From: Sanguinoderma infundibulare
Taxonomy: Eukaryota; Basidiomycota; Agaricomycetes; Polyporales; Polyporaceae
Reading direction: 5' to 3'
Assembly: GCA_032821775.1 (NCBI GenBank)
Contig: JAVLRN010000015.1
Span: 248,001 to 312,000, forward strand
DNA: 64,000 nt
Shown here: piece by piece, positions 1 to 10,596 of the stretch
How positions within the stretch are numbered: position 1 is the first letter of the stretch
How the letters are laid out: every line of letters begins with the position of its first letter
Program-made: the position numbers and the translations under genes
Notes under the pieces: generated by a model
Told to the model about the DNA's origin: nothing
The model's input: the letters and a program-made list of their open reading frames with translations, nothing else
Database searches by the model: none

Positions 1-1316
1 GCTCACTTCGATCCTGTGTAGACTCTTCCTGCACCACTCTTCCGTGCACTCCGGTATTATGGCGGGGATATACGGAACCAAGGATATGGGATGCTTCAGC
101 ATCGTGCTTTCTGGGGGATACGAAGATGACAAGGATGAGGGCTATCGCTTGTGAGTGTGTCTCCATTGTCCCTACCGCATTCAAACCAATCGCCGTTCAT
201 CCAGCAACTATACCGGTTGTGGAGGGCGCGATACCAAGAATGGCGAGAAGGTGCGTTCCCTTTTCATGCATCAATCCCGATCTCCTTATGGCTTCTTTCC
301 CAGCCGCGAGAAGGGCCCCAAACGTGCGACCAGAAATGGGAGAACAGCCGAAACGCATCCCTTCGCGTGTCTGCCCACACCAAGAAGCCGGTGCGGGTCG
401 TGCGGGGATACAAGTTGCACTCCGACTACGCACCCTGCGAAGGCTATCGCTACGATGGGCTGTATGTAGTCGACCAGGCGTTTATGGACACCGGAAAGAG
501 CGGTTTCAAGGTCTGCAAGTTTATCCTCAGGGTACGTCCCAGCTCCCCCTTGTTGTCGCGTATTTTCCTCAACGGCCGTCTTAGCGCCTCCCCGACCAAC
601 CGCCCATCCCTCGCCGGCAGGGCACGCTCCACCTTGACCTCTCGCGTTGGGAGGAGCCCCGACACTTTGGAGAGGAGCCCCGAAGCCCGACGTCATCCAA
701 GTCCGCGAAACAGGAGAGGGTAGAGAAGGGGAAGGAAAGGGCGCACGGTAATGCCGTGGCCGGGCCAAGTCAGGTCCGGAAGCCGCCCCCCATGCGTGCC
801 CCAGCGCCGATCCTCCCGACGACGAACATGACCTCTGTCCGCACGCGGCCCGGCTTTAATCGTGCACAGACGGCGACGAGCGCGCCCAGTGTGAACGTTG
901 GCGACATACTTGCGGAGATGCGCGGATCAAAGCCTTCGCAGACGTCGATGTCGACTTCGGCAGGTCCGTCTCGACCTCTCGCCCCCCTTCCTTCAAACCC
1001 CACTACAGATCCCCGGAAACGTTTCCTGCCCTCCGTCGCAGCCCGGAGTGGCGCGCCGTCGGCCCAGGTGCAGAACACTCCCCCCGTTCGCCGGAAACGC
1101 TCGGTCAGTCCAGACGCTGACGGCCCCGAGTACCTCAAGCGTCCGAAGGCCGATCTGTCCTCTCCCAGGCTGGCAAGCAAGAAATCGATGCCACAGGCGT
1201 GTCCGGGCCCGCGCCAAGCACAGACGTCTTCCCCTGTCAAGCGGGAGCATGCTCTGGACGTCCTCCCAATCGACAACGCGTTCATCGACTTGACGCTCTC
1301 GGACGATGACGATTGA
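1..1316 (+). CDS. SRA-YDG domain protein (UHRF1-like modified-DNA reader), 5' end outside window
   Basis: Spliced by eye as <1-150, 205-250, 304-531, 585-1316 (intron phases 2, 0, 0; all GT-AG). The first three exons form an SRA-YDG domain: exon 1 reads GIYGTKDMG then SIVLSGGYEDD, exon 2 reads YTGCGGRDTKNGEK, exon 3 has DQKWENSRNASL, KPVRVVRGYK and EGYRYDGLYVV. In characterised SRA proteins this fold flips out and binds 5-methyl- or 5-hydroxymethylcytosine in hemimethylated DNA; that activity is inferred from the family. The C-terminal tail from about 585 is basic and Ser/Pro-rich and ends in a short acidic run (LTLSDDDD). No RING or PHD is seen in the part present; the N-terminus is cut by the window edge and an extra splice site near 21 is possible. 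No disabling change seen. Confidence 0.88.
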
Positions 1317-1815
1317 GAGGTCCTGTTGTAGAACTTTACGGGTGACCGGTTCGCTCATTTCTCGCGACAATTATGGCTTACGATTCCAGCGCTCTATGTT
1401 GTACGATCTTTCTTACCACCATGGTTATTCGGTCAACTGGTGTCTATGTTAGTGTGCGTCTCGCTGGTGTACGAGTCTAGTGTATTATTACCATCGTGTC
1501 CCATTGCTCTGCAGTCAAACTTTTCATGCTATGTCGTTGTCCAAATCCTGACTTCATAAACGAGTTACGATGCCCTCTATTTCCTAAACCACCCTGTTCC
1601 ATTCATACGCCATGACTACATGAGTATATGTGACTACCATATTCGGCGGAGGATCTACCGGTTCCAGATATATATCGCCTATGCACGTCATCTTCAACGT
1701 TCACAGGGTGTTCTTCGTTCGTCAGAAACGTGTGCTACTACTATTATATGCAGCATGGTCTTCCAATGAAGTGCGTTATCATCTTAATTCATTACTACAT
1801 ACATCGCACAGCAGC
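1317..1815. other. Intergenic / convergent 3' ends
   Basis: Holds the 3' ends of the SRA gene (plus) and the membrane-protein gene (minus). Only short AT-richer ORFs; nothing further is supported. Confidence 0.6.
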
Positions 1816-4641
1816 TCAAAACTCCACGAAATTCAACAAACCGAGCAACACAAGGCACACAGAGTACGCAGACGTCATATACCCTACAACGTCGATGAGC
1901 GCAATGTTCAGACGGCAGCGAAGTTGTGCTCACCAGCGATCGTGAATGCGCCTGAGACGTCGCCGTAGAGGACCGAATAGAGCACGCCGAGCACGAGCGA
2001 GGCGAGGACAGGGAGGAGGATCGCGACCGAGATCCGGCTGAGCTGCCAGCCCTCGATGAACTCGATCCCGAGGTCGGTGCGCGCGGTGAGGACCTGCATG
2101 AACTCGTGCCGGTCTTTCATCGCGTCCGGGTGCTGGAGAAAGTACCGGAGCCGCATGTTCTTGGATGGGCTCACGCCCGCGGGGCCGATCCGCCGGGGGT
2201 AGACGCAAGTGTGGTCTGCCTGGGATAGCGTTTTGATCGGTCAGTTCGCAGGTGCAGTCCGAGAGGTGTGCGACGTACGTATACCATTGAGATGGACCTG
2301 CTCGAGCGACTTGTGTCAGCTTCGGAAGGACGGACCATACGTTCAGAAACGCTCCCTCACCGCACACTCCGGAGCGAGAACCACTTGCGCCAGACGGTCC
2401 GCAGCTTGTCATACGTCCGGCTGAGCTCCCGAAGCAGCGCGGCGTCGTCCCAGTCTGCGTCTATCTTGAGGTACGTGTAGCTTGACCCGCGGAAAGCCTT
2501 GAGTGGAAACACGTCCCACCGCGGCTCCCAGTCGTCCGAGCACCGCCGTACAGGCAGCCCCGCCGCGTACGGTCGGCTCGGGTACGGTTTTCGTGTCCCT
2601 GGCAGGACCGCGGGCCCGGTGTACGCGAGCGACTGCAGGTGCTTTGTCGCCAGGTCAAGTGCATCCTTCTCGTCCACCACTAGCAGCTTCTCGTCCAGGA
2701 CGGACAGAGGGAGGGAGTCGACGGAGGCGGAGGGCCCGTGCCGGAGGGTGACGAGGTGCTTCTCGAGGCGGCGGACGACGCTGGTGAGCGCCGCGCTCTG
2801 CTCGTGCCAGCGCGCGGCGCGGTGTTCGTAGTCTTGCAGCATCTTCTCGTACAGCTGCAGAAGCTGCTCGATCCGATCCGGTCGGCGCGGCGACCCGGCT
2901 ATAATGCGGTCGGACGGAGACCTCACGCGCGCCCTCTCCGGGGATGGGGACGCAGATGGGGCGAAACGTACTACCGATGCAGTTCTGCAGCCTTCAGACG
3001 GCAGGAGGTTTATGACCTGGGGTATGGCGCACGCTTGAGGTTCCGGGGTGCAGCAGACAGGTGAGGGGCCACCCATGGGGATCATCACAGTGTGTGAACG
3101 GGCAGGAAGCTGGACGATGATGGGTACTGACGGAGACCTTGACCGGGCGCGTCCTGGATAATGACAGAGCTCTGGAGGCGACCATGATCTATTATAGTTC
3201 CTTCGTGGCGACCGTGTCCTATGACACTCGACTCGGGACCGTGGTCGATACCGCGAGTCCCCAGATGCAGCACTGCCGCACGAAACGTCGCGGGATGGAG
3301 AGACTGGCTTGACGCGGCGCAGACCACGCTCTGGACTGCGAGCTGGCGGGAGTTGCGGGACATCAGCGCTTCGTTGAAAAATCGCAATGGTTGAGGGCGC
3401 AACTTACAGCGAGTACGGAAACGCGGGAGAGACCAGTCGCGATGCTCGTGGTCAAGCGAGTGAGGTGAACTTCGTACAGGCGACCGACCGCGCGGGGATT
3501 CGTCCGCGATCCCCGGAGGCGGAACCGGGAGTACGCTGTCGTCCTCTCCTGGATTGGTACGTACTCTCTCCGAGGGCGAGGATGGAGGCTGGATGATACG
3601 TGTCATCGAGGGGGATCGGGACCCTGGCGATTCGTACACAGACGGTGCGTGTTCGGCGGGGGGTACCATGCACGCCGGTGCCGGTGCCGGGGCGACGACG
3701 GGTGGAGGGCCATACATAGGGACTATCACAGTGGGTGAAACGGTCCGCCGTGGAGGCCGGATGATGGGTACTGATGGGATTACCGGTGAACTTGAAGGTG
3801 ACCGGCTTCGTCGACGATAATAGTATTCCAGAGGCGACCGTGCTCTATAATGCTCGTCCCGCCGCGGCCGTGGCCTATAGCGCTCATCTCGTGGCGACCA
3901 TGGTCTATAATGCTCATCTCGCGACTGTGGAGATCGCGAGCGCACCGACACAGGAAGCCTGCACGAAGCGCTTCTGGATGGAGACGTGACTCTCACACGG
4001 CCGAGATCACGCACAGGGCTGCGAACTGGGAGGAGTTACGGGACATCAACGGCCCGAAAAAGAATCTCAATCATAGAGGGCACAACTTACCGCGAGTACT
4101 CAAACGAGCGAGAGACCCGTCACCATAGGTGTGATTGCGCGATCGAGGCGAACGTCGTACGGGCGATCGTCCGCGCGGGGATTCATGCGGCGAGACTGGG
4201 CGGACGAAGTTGTCCTCGCTTGGATTGATGCCCGGGAGTAGTTCGTTAAATCTGGGTGGAATAGTCCCCCGGAGAGGAGAGCGATCGAGCCGACTGAAAG
4301 CTTCGCGAACAGTCAATGGCTCCCCTGCCAAGTCGATTAGTCTTTGTTATACCAAACGTAGGGCTACTGTACTTACTCCGGGGCTCTTGCTGAGCAACGC
4401 TGTCAAGGCCGCTCCTGCCCTCAGGTTCAGAGACACGACTTACATGCCGAGCTCGGAACCATGTTAACGCCTTTCCTGAACGCGGCGGCCTCTCCTGGGA
4501 TTCAGCGGCGAGGTATTGAGCTTCCAGATCGCCGTCAGCCGCGGACTCGGAGCCGCGTCGAGCACGCTCTACGGCTCGAACGAGCCTCTCGAACTCTGCT
4601 TCCTCCCGTTCTTCTTGCGCGACGGAATAGCTGTTCCCCAT
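1816..4641 (-). CDS. Orphan membrane protein with SR-like repeats, coiled coil and two C-terminal membrane segments
   Basis: Read 5'->3' on the minus strand: start at 4641 (or 4686); exon ending 4444; an exon ending 4091 whose start I cannot fix; 3989-3408; 3303-2361; a 13-nt micro-exon 2297-2285; 2219-1934; 1883-1816. From 4091 onward all phases agree. The N-terminus MGNSYS fits an N-myristoylation consensus (Gly2, Ser6). Next comes Glu/Arg-rich sequence, long Arg-Ser-Pro repeats (for example RSRSPSSSPVIPSVP), a coiled-coil stretch (RIEQLLQLYEKMLQDYEHRA), a DDAALLRELSRTYDKL / WRKWFSL region, then two hydrophobic segments (ISVAILLPVLASLVLGVLY and SVCLVLLGLLNFVEF at the C-terminus). It resembles a lineage-specific basidiomycete family without assigned function. 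Topology suggests a membrane-anchored protein with a large cytosolic part; no biochemical role is inferred. Confidence 0.68.
3060..4230 (-). repeat. Tandem exon-intron duplication inside the SR-like gene (period about 683 bp)
   Basis: Two successive blocks carry the same order: an exon end with ESPRGRSPVR, a donor GTAAGTT(G/T)TGCCCTC or close match, a 101-104 bp phase-1 intron (3990-4090 and 3304-3407), an exon start with SPSR...SC, Arg-Ser repeats, then SVPII(V/R)...VPM(G/Y)GP. Donors sit at 4090 and 3407. The copies are clearly diverged, so the duplication is old, and both still splice in frame. Confidence 0.75.
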
Positions 4642-4699
4642 GGCGAGCAGACGACGCGCCAGACGTGCTTGGGAGGTGGATGGCAAGCCACGAAAACCA

Positions 4700-5099
4700 A
4701 CCGAATATCATCGCCTCCTCAGTTCAATTCGGATGCACAGCATCATTGAGCGTCCGTGTGCATTTCCCACAGGCCCGCTTCTGACCGGACGCTCTGTCAT
4801 TCATGTGCCTGCGAAGTGAGCAAGAATTATGTCATGATGAACGGAAAGAACCTCACCAGATATCGTGGTGGAGTACAATGACTATCTCCTCATCCCTTGC
4901 GAGATTGAGAGAGATAATTGGGAGTAAAAGTGGGCCCGCAGGGGTTTACAATCAATGTACTTATCATCAAGTTCAACAAGATACCGGGAAGTTCGAGGCA
5001 GGTTTGAGGTGAACCACAGCCAATGCCAAATAATGCCAAACACACATCCTGGCGCTTATGACGGCGAGGCTTCATCCCGCTTTCAAGTTCTACACTGCA
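4700..5099. other. Intergenic
   Basis: Upstream of the SR-like gene and outside the mobile element. No ORF with recognisable composition; nothing seen. Confidence 0.5.
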
Positions 5100-5569
5100 C
5101 CGCAGCCTGACCAGGTTTGAGATTTACAAAGACCTGTAAAAATGCATATAGCTCTGTAGCCATCGTAGTGGTTCGTAGGTGCCTTACCCGATATTCCAGT
5201 TTTGCTTCTGGCTCTGCAGCCTTCCGGCGGACACGCCGATTCCCTACAGTTTACAGCTGAGCGTGCTCCGGGGCGCTGTAGGATTTCGCCGGAGCCGGGG
5301 GAAACACTGTAATGGTGCGCGCTCCCTGTAGTGCCATGCAGGACTGATGGGGAAATATTGTAGAGGACTACAATAGTGCTTTGGCGTATGGTAGTGTATG
5401 GTGAATGGCTGCAGTTGCTGTATAGTGGGCTCCCTCGCAGGCATTGCTCTGGTACTCGCCCACGGCCATGCAACGCACACGGAATTTAATAACAGTTAAA
5501 ATCATCAATTTTGGCGGGCGGAGCAAGAATACATCACGGCATCTATTACGAAAAGAGAGAGTGCCGACG

Positions 5570-6880
5570 CGGCGTACTCGACGAACAAGTTTGGGATCAT
5601 CTCGCCAGAGGGCTAGGAATGCGGGACGTGTAGAGTTAGCGCAAAATGAAAGACCGTGGGTGTGGGTTGAATTGGGAACGGACTCACAAACAGGAAGAGG
5701 AGTGCAATAACAGAGCCTGTATCCGATTGCTCGCCGACATTCTTGACGTCCTTGCTCGGGCCGCGCGACAAGATCTGTACGACAGGCGTGTCCATCGTAT
5801 CGTGTCGCAATTCAGAGAGTGACGTAATGAGGTAGCGCGTGAAACGAGAGAGGCGGAGGGGCAAGAAGGGCAAGTACGCCGAGAGAAATCTCAGGCCGTC
5901 AGTGATTGCAGGGAGGTTCAGATAGTTGATCGTGCCGTCCTGGAGTGCAAAACGCGCCAAAGTCAGCCAAACGCGCTCTCGTACTCGCACACCCCCGCGG
6001 CCACGGCCACCACTGAAAATAACCATTCACCAGGCGTCTGGACGACGTCGACGGTGCCGCCGGCGAACCAGGGGCACTCCAGGCGCACCAGGAACGACTC
6101 TTCCGCGACCAGCGCGCCGACGGCCGTCAGGAATCCGAACATCTTGTAGAAACTGATCACCATCGCGTCCACGGGTGTCGGCGAGCGAGATCACCGACGT
6201 CGGTGCTAGCACGGCGGCATCGAGGAGCATGGAGTAGCCTTGTGACGCGGTGAACTCAGTGAGGGAAAGCGCGCTCTTTGTGTTCGAGACATTCGATTGA
6301 CCCGTGAGCGCGAAGGTGCGCATCAGCCGCATGGGCGGTGGTGGCCGAGGACGGCCTATTGGGTGGATCAGGGCAGACCGGGACCCCAGAGGGAGATGAG
6401 AGGATACCGATCAGCTGGTGTACGGAGACGGCAGGATCGCGGGATCGTGCACATCACCTTTGCCTCTGCAACGTCCACGCCGCCAAAATCGGCTGACTCG
6501 ACGTAACACACCTGTGCGCCATGAGCGGTCGCAAATTGGCGGATGCCGTGCACGCTGTTGTGTGAGCCCGCGCCGAGGACTCATGTGCTGTCGGAGGTGA
6601 AGGGGAAGGACTCTCCCAGCTTGAGTGCACCGGTGGCGTTGGCCATGAAGATGACGGTGTACCCTGGCGGGGCGTGGAAGAATTCGAGGACGGCTCGCTG
6701 TGCTTCGTCCGCGCGCTCTGCAGACAGTCGTGACCTCGACGAATATGGGACCACGGTCAGTACCAGCGTTCGTGAGTTCGCAAGGAGCCAGGCAAGGGCG
6801 GAGGAAGAGAAGCAGTGCTCAGAAGGATATCGCGGCCCTCGGTGCCGAGTCCTTCCCCAAATTGCAGAACTTGTCATATG
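5570..6880 (-). pseudogene. Molybdenum-cofactor-sulfurase-like / class V aminotransferase pseudogene captured in the element
   Basis: Minus-strand fragments match a fungal PLP-dependent family related to MOCOS: LSAERADEAQRAVLEFF, IFMANATGALKL, SHNSVHGIRQFATAHGAQ, CYVESADFGGVDVAEAK, FALTGQSNVSNTKSA, then ISFYKMFGFLTAVGAL with the Lys expected to bind PLP, later DGTINYLNLPAITDG and GEMIPNLFVEYAA. Breaks: an in-frame TGA at 6583-6581 between FTSDST and VLGAGSHNS, where an aromatic residue is expected, and a frameshift near 6170 between SLADT and VDAMVIS. The N-terminal about 60 residues and the C-terminal domain are missing. Both edges coincide with the points where the two element copies stop matching, so it looks like captured cargo that has since decayed. 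Confidence 0.8.
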
Positions 6881-6889
6881 GTGGCTGAG

Positions 6890-7404
6890 AGCGCGGGCAT
6901 CCTGATATATCTTCTTGATCCCGAGGTACGCCCGGGTATCTTCACTATATGCACGCATACAGCCATGTATGCAGTAGCTGGTATTGGAGAACTCACTTGG
7001 CTTTGTGATCTAGCACGCGAAGGAGCTGGATGGACGCGTTCTCACCCTCACCCTCGCCCTCATCCTGCCCATCCTCCGCCCTGCCCTCACCATGTCCCAC
7101 AACATTTGGGGTGTTCTCATCTGCCTCCCCTTCGCTGCTAGAGTCCAGAGCCGGGATAATCGAGGGCTTACTTTGAGCAGCCTTCAGCCCGCCGTGAGGC
7201 AGCCGTTTTCTTCGTTGTCGTCGATGCTTTCTTGGACGTGGTGGGCGTTTTTTTGGTTGCTGTCAGTGTTTTCTTGGCCGGGGTTGCTGCCGCCTTCTTG
7301 GGTGCGGGTTGGAAGTTCGAGGCTGGGGGTTTTGCGGGCCTCATCGGGTTGGCGCGAGTCACCACGCAACCCCTTGTCTGAGTGAGGCCGTTCCCGGTGG
7401 ACAT
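6890..7404 (-). pseudogene. 5' part of the element's own gene, frameshifted and fused to cargo
   Basis: Starts MSTGNGLTQTRG at 7404, followed by Lys/Ala/Thr repeats (KKTLTATKKTPTTSKKAS). The frame then shifts near 7190 before SKPSIIPALDSSSEGEADE, an acidic Glu/Gly stretch and SIQLLRVLDHKAK with a GTGAGT donor. The next exon (EDTRAYLGIKKIYQDA) matches the equivalent exon in copy 2, after which the sequence switches to the MOCOS-like cargo. The 3' half of the element gene present in copy 2 is absent. Confidence 0.6.
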
Positions 7405-8082
7405 GTTGGACGGGACTGCGAGATCAAGAATGTAAGAGGTCAAGAAGCGACTCTGAGATTGATGGGGAGGCGGCGAAGGTCGTTTTATGGGGAAGTCGAG
7501 GGCGCATGTCATTGGGGAGAGAGAGAATCAGATGCTTCCGCGCGTATGGGGACAGCTTGGTCATGTGACCGTCTCCGCTCGCCACATACGTCCGGCGCTC
7601 TCTTTTATATCTCTCTGGTGCGCCCGGGTCCTACTGCACTGAATATCTGCGAAGTATATCTCCCAGGCTATACCTGCAGTATTGCTCTGCAATAATTGAC
7701 CGCACGCCGAGGATGAATTGCATCACTTTGCAGTGATTGATGGCATCCGTCGCAACAGCTACATTGCTCTGTACTAATTACTATCACCCGGCGGCTGCAT
7801 TACAGGGTTCTACAATGATTACTCGTATACGGCTGAACCCTCCAGGATTCCATCGTATCCGACGGCTTCCTACAGAGTCCTAAACGATGGGGCCGGATCC
7901 TGCGAAATCTAGCATAGCCCCCTAGCGCTTAGTGGAGCCTTGCAGGCAGGTTGCGCTTTTGCTGATGCTCAGCTTCCGTCCCTCCAGAATGATTCAGCAC
8001 GAAGATCAATACTCGTAAGCAACTTACAGACTAGAATGAAACCTCGATGCTATCTCTCATAGCTACTGCGACTTCCAGAACG

Positions 8083-8860
8083 TTGCTAGATGTCCTTTCT
8101 CGGTGGGATAACGACAGTCTCACCGCACTGTTCGAAAGCCTTCGACAGATGTCTCCTAGTTGCAAATAGATCAGAGAAGCGTGAAGGCCTACCTTGTTTC
8201 CGTCGCTGTCGGGTTCAGGCGCCAAATGTGCTCGACGTTCGGAATGCTGTCCCGGAACAGTTTTGGCCATACATCAGGTGTGTAATGTTCCGCTATTCTT
8301 GCAGACGGAGTCAGGCCTAAATGTGATCGATATTGCAATCATGTTTCTCCTCCTATCCTGCAATTTTCCTTGCCTGCAACATGTTATCGCTACCCTGTAG
8401 AAGGGTACCACAGAATTTACCATCCGCTGACCGCGGCGCTCTGGGAGATGCTCAAGCTGCAGTTGATCACGATTCGTAAATTCTATGACACTCGTCTTCC
8501 ATGGGAGGACATTAACGCCGTCGCTGATATCCCCCAGGCATGAGGTCTTCCTATCGACAGTCGCTTGGGCTACATACTGCCACAGGTTGGTTGAACGGTC
8601 CTTCCTTCTGCCAGTGTCTGCACTGACGTCTCTCGAGTAGTCTATCCCGGGATTCTACAGCATCTCAGAATACTCCGCTACCGGGATAAAGGCCTTTTCG
8701 GTGCTCTTGGGATAAACCGCCACTCAGCAGTCACTCGAAATCCTGCTTGACAACCCAAGCCCGTGTGCACCCCTCGATTGGCTCAGGGATAATGAAGCAC
8801 GCGCGGAACGCGATAGTACCATGAGGGAGATGCATGAATTGTCGTATGCTGCGTCGATTA
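8083..8860 (+). pseudogene. F-box/LRR pseudogene
   Basis: Decayed relative of the intact gene at 22411-24306. Plus-strand translation shows DNDSLTALFE, then SPSCK*IREA*RPTLF where intact copies read CKWIREACRPILF, so two Trp/Cys codons have become TAG and TGA. A frameshift then leads to RRCRV and VPEQFWPYIR, followed by a GTGTGT donor. Further on, PLTAAL, LPWEDINAVADIPQ and QQSLEILLDN...CAPLDWL match the LRR part of the intact gene, with additional stops. F-box proteins supply substrates to SCF ubiquitin ligases; this copy cannot make a full product. Confidence 0.8.
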
Positions 8861-9198
8861 TTCCCTCCCGTGATGTGTCCTTACATACCTATTGTTTAGC
8901 CTCAATGACGAAGACGAACATCCTCCCGAAGTGCGCCATCTATGTCGACGTAATGGGTATGGCCGTTGGCGAAACAGAATATGAACTTGCAATCATACTG
9001 AGCACACCAACGTCCTGTTTCTTTTAGTCGACCTGCCAATGTCGGTCGACGGCTCGCGCGGTGCATAATGAGCATGGATTTTCAACGTCAAACAGTTAAC
9101 AAATATCAATACGGTCCGAAGCTGATCCGAGTCCAACATCGCACTGGCTCTCCTGCTCTCTCCGATTCGTCCGTGTCACCTGTGTAGGTGCATCATGC
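8861..9198. other. Intergenic
   Basis: Between the F-box remnant and the secreted-protein gene; nothing recognisable. Confidence 0.5.
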
Positions 9199-9698
9199 TT
9201 AGCAGTTGTTGGCAGCGCATGAGCCCTGTCGTGAAAAACGTCAGCTTAGCTTTCCACTCAGTAGGCGGTGTACAGAACTGACCGAGATGAAGCGGTAGCT
9301 CTGGTCGCTCGGGTTCAACGTCTTGCAGAAGCCCGTCGCGGTAAAGTCGAAGCCGACGTTCTGGCACGTGCAGCTGCCGCTGCCCGACGTGATGACGAGG
9401 CAGAACTGGTTGTCGCCCGACGTGCCCAGGCCGGTGTTGGGGATGTAGACCGACTTGCGGCCGGCCTCGCCCAGGCAGCCTGGGTTACGAATGTCGACGC
9501 CAATGCCGCCGTTGACGGCGCACTTGTCGTCTGTGAAGGCAGCGTCAAGATGTCAGTCCCACGGAAGCAAGGAGCGGGAGGGGGGGATGGGACGAGGAGC
9601 TCACCGTCGAAGAAGTTGGCGAAGAAGTCTGCTTTGGCGGGCAGGATGAGGCCAAGGGCGGTAACGAGGGCGAACGCAGCAGCGCGAGTAGCGTACAT
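9199..9698 (-). CDS. Small secreted cysteine-rich protein (122 aa)
   Basis: Exons 9698-9605, 9530-9283, 9225-9199, all with clean GT-AG borders (phases 1, 0). The start MYATRAAAFALVTALGLILP is a classic signal peptide, with likely cleavage after AKA. The mature chain is about 100 residues, with eight cysteines spread as CAVNGG, NPGC, QFC, SCTC, GFC and a terminal GSCAANNC; an even number suits disulfides. No transmembrane segment follows. A TATA box lies about 70 bp upstream. It looks like a small secreted protein or effector-like SSP, common in wood-decay and symbiotic fungi; no enzymatic family is recognised and the role is unknown. Confidence 0.85.
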
Positions 9699-9767
9699 GG
9701 TAATGATGCAGAGGTAGAGATGTTCTGTGGGGTTGGGGGTCTGAAGGTAAGGTCGCTCAACCCTTCG

Positions 9768-9775
9768 TTTATATA
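9768..9775 (-). promoter_or_regulatory. TATA box of the secreted-protein gene
   Basis: TATATAAA on the minus strand, about 70 bp upstream of the ATG at 9698, a usual spacing for a strongly expressed fungal gene with a short 5' UTR. Confidence 0.5.
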
Positions 9776-9779
9776 TTCT

Positions 9780-10596
9780 GGATCGCTGCACCTACGTCAC
9801 TTTCTTCTCGCTGCCGGTGTACTACGCCGTTTAGTGTGCCCTTTACGTTGTGACTTGGTGCGAGCTGTCAAAGACCCCATGCGCGTCAGTAGCGCTTCAC
9901 CACGGCTCGAGTCCAAAACATCGCTCTGGTCTGCGCGTAACTCAGCCGAGAACCGCAAATCACTGCAATCCGATGTCGGCGGAAATGAACAGCGTTTTAG
10001 AGTTCCACCTCGGATCTTGTGTCGTCAGCTGCGAGCGCGAGTGCTCCACTTTCGTCGTCATTCGAACTGTGGTCAAGTCTCGTGGGATCGTGTCCAGTGT
10101 GTGGTGTGCCATGCCATCATTGAGCAAAGTGGTTTAGAGTGCGCTGGGCATGGATGTCACGATGCTGCCTCGACCTGTGAAATAAAGACTCGTCTCTTCA
10201 AGAGGCGGGGGACAAATTGGTTAAGCGTTGGAGCATCAGAGTCGTAATCCAAATCCTCATTGGACCCCAAGATTTCTGTGGAGAAGAGGCCTGATTTCCG
10301 ACGTACAGCCTATGGGATGCGGCGCTCAAAGACCTACGGCCCACAGTATTTCGAATGTGAGAAGATGGCAATTGAACATTGCGCACTTCACGAGGTGAAT
10401 CACGCTGTCAAGCTTCTTGTACTCGCAGATCTATTGTCCGACCGGGACTCTGGCACTACGCAACCTGCAGCGTGCGCCGTCAAAGTCCGACGCGGCCCGC
10501 GCACGAAACGTCCTGGGTCAAGCGGTCGCGAGACAAGTAACAAGATGCGAGAGAGGAGTGCGATGGTTCGAGTGCGCTCGCTGCACCCGAATTCTT
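9780..10596. other. Intergenic
   Basis: Only short overlapping ORFs with no recognisable composition. A tRNA-like string near 10205-10260 was examined and rejected. Confidence 0.5.

Larger units (their letters stand above)
5100..7967 (+). mobile_element. Inverted-repeat element, copy 1, carrying captured gene pieces
   Basis: Homologous in inverted orientation to 17660-20446: 5100-5565 matches 20446-19945 and 6890-7967 matches 18740-17660. The right end is TTTGCTGATG at 7958-7967, the same terminal 10-mer as copy 2. The left end near 5100 (CGCAGCCTGACCAGGTTTGAG) is an eroded form of the copy-2 end. Both subterminal regions contain many TACAG/CTGTA motifs. The middle (about 5565-6890) differs completely between copies and here holds a MOCOS-like pseudogene. 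No transposase is visible, so it is probably non-autonomous. No target-site duplication could be identified. Confidence 0.7.

Noticed and set aside
5090..5473. Open frame shared with 20197-20451 that looks like a conserved protein
   Set aside because: The similarity reflects duplicated element ends; the translation is made of TACAG-rich subterminal repeats and is not protein-like.
10200..10262. tRNA-like string with A-box-like TTGGTTAAGCG and TTGGA...TCCAA
   Set aside because: No T-arm or B box, the anticodon loop would be far too long, and acceptor ends do not pair.
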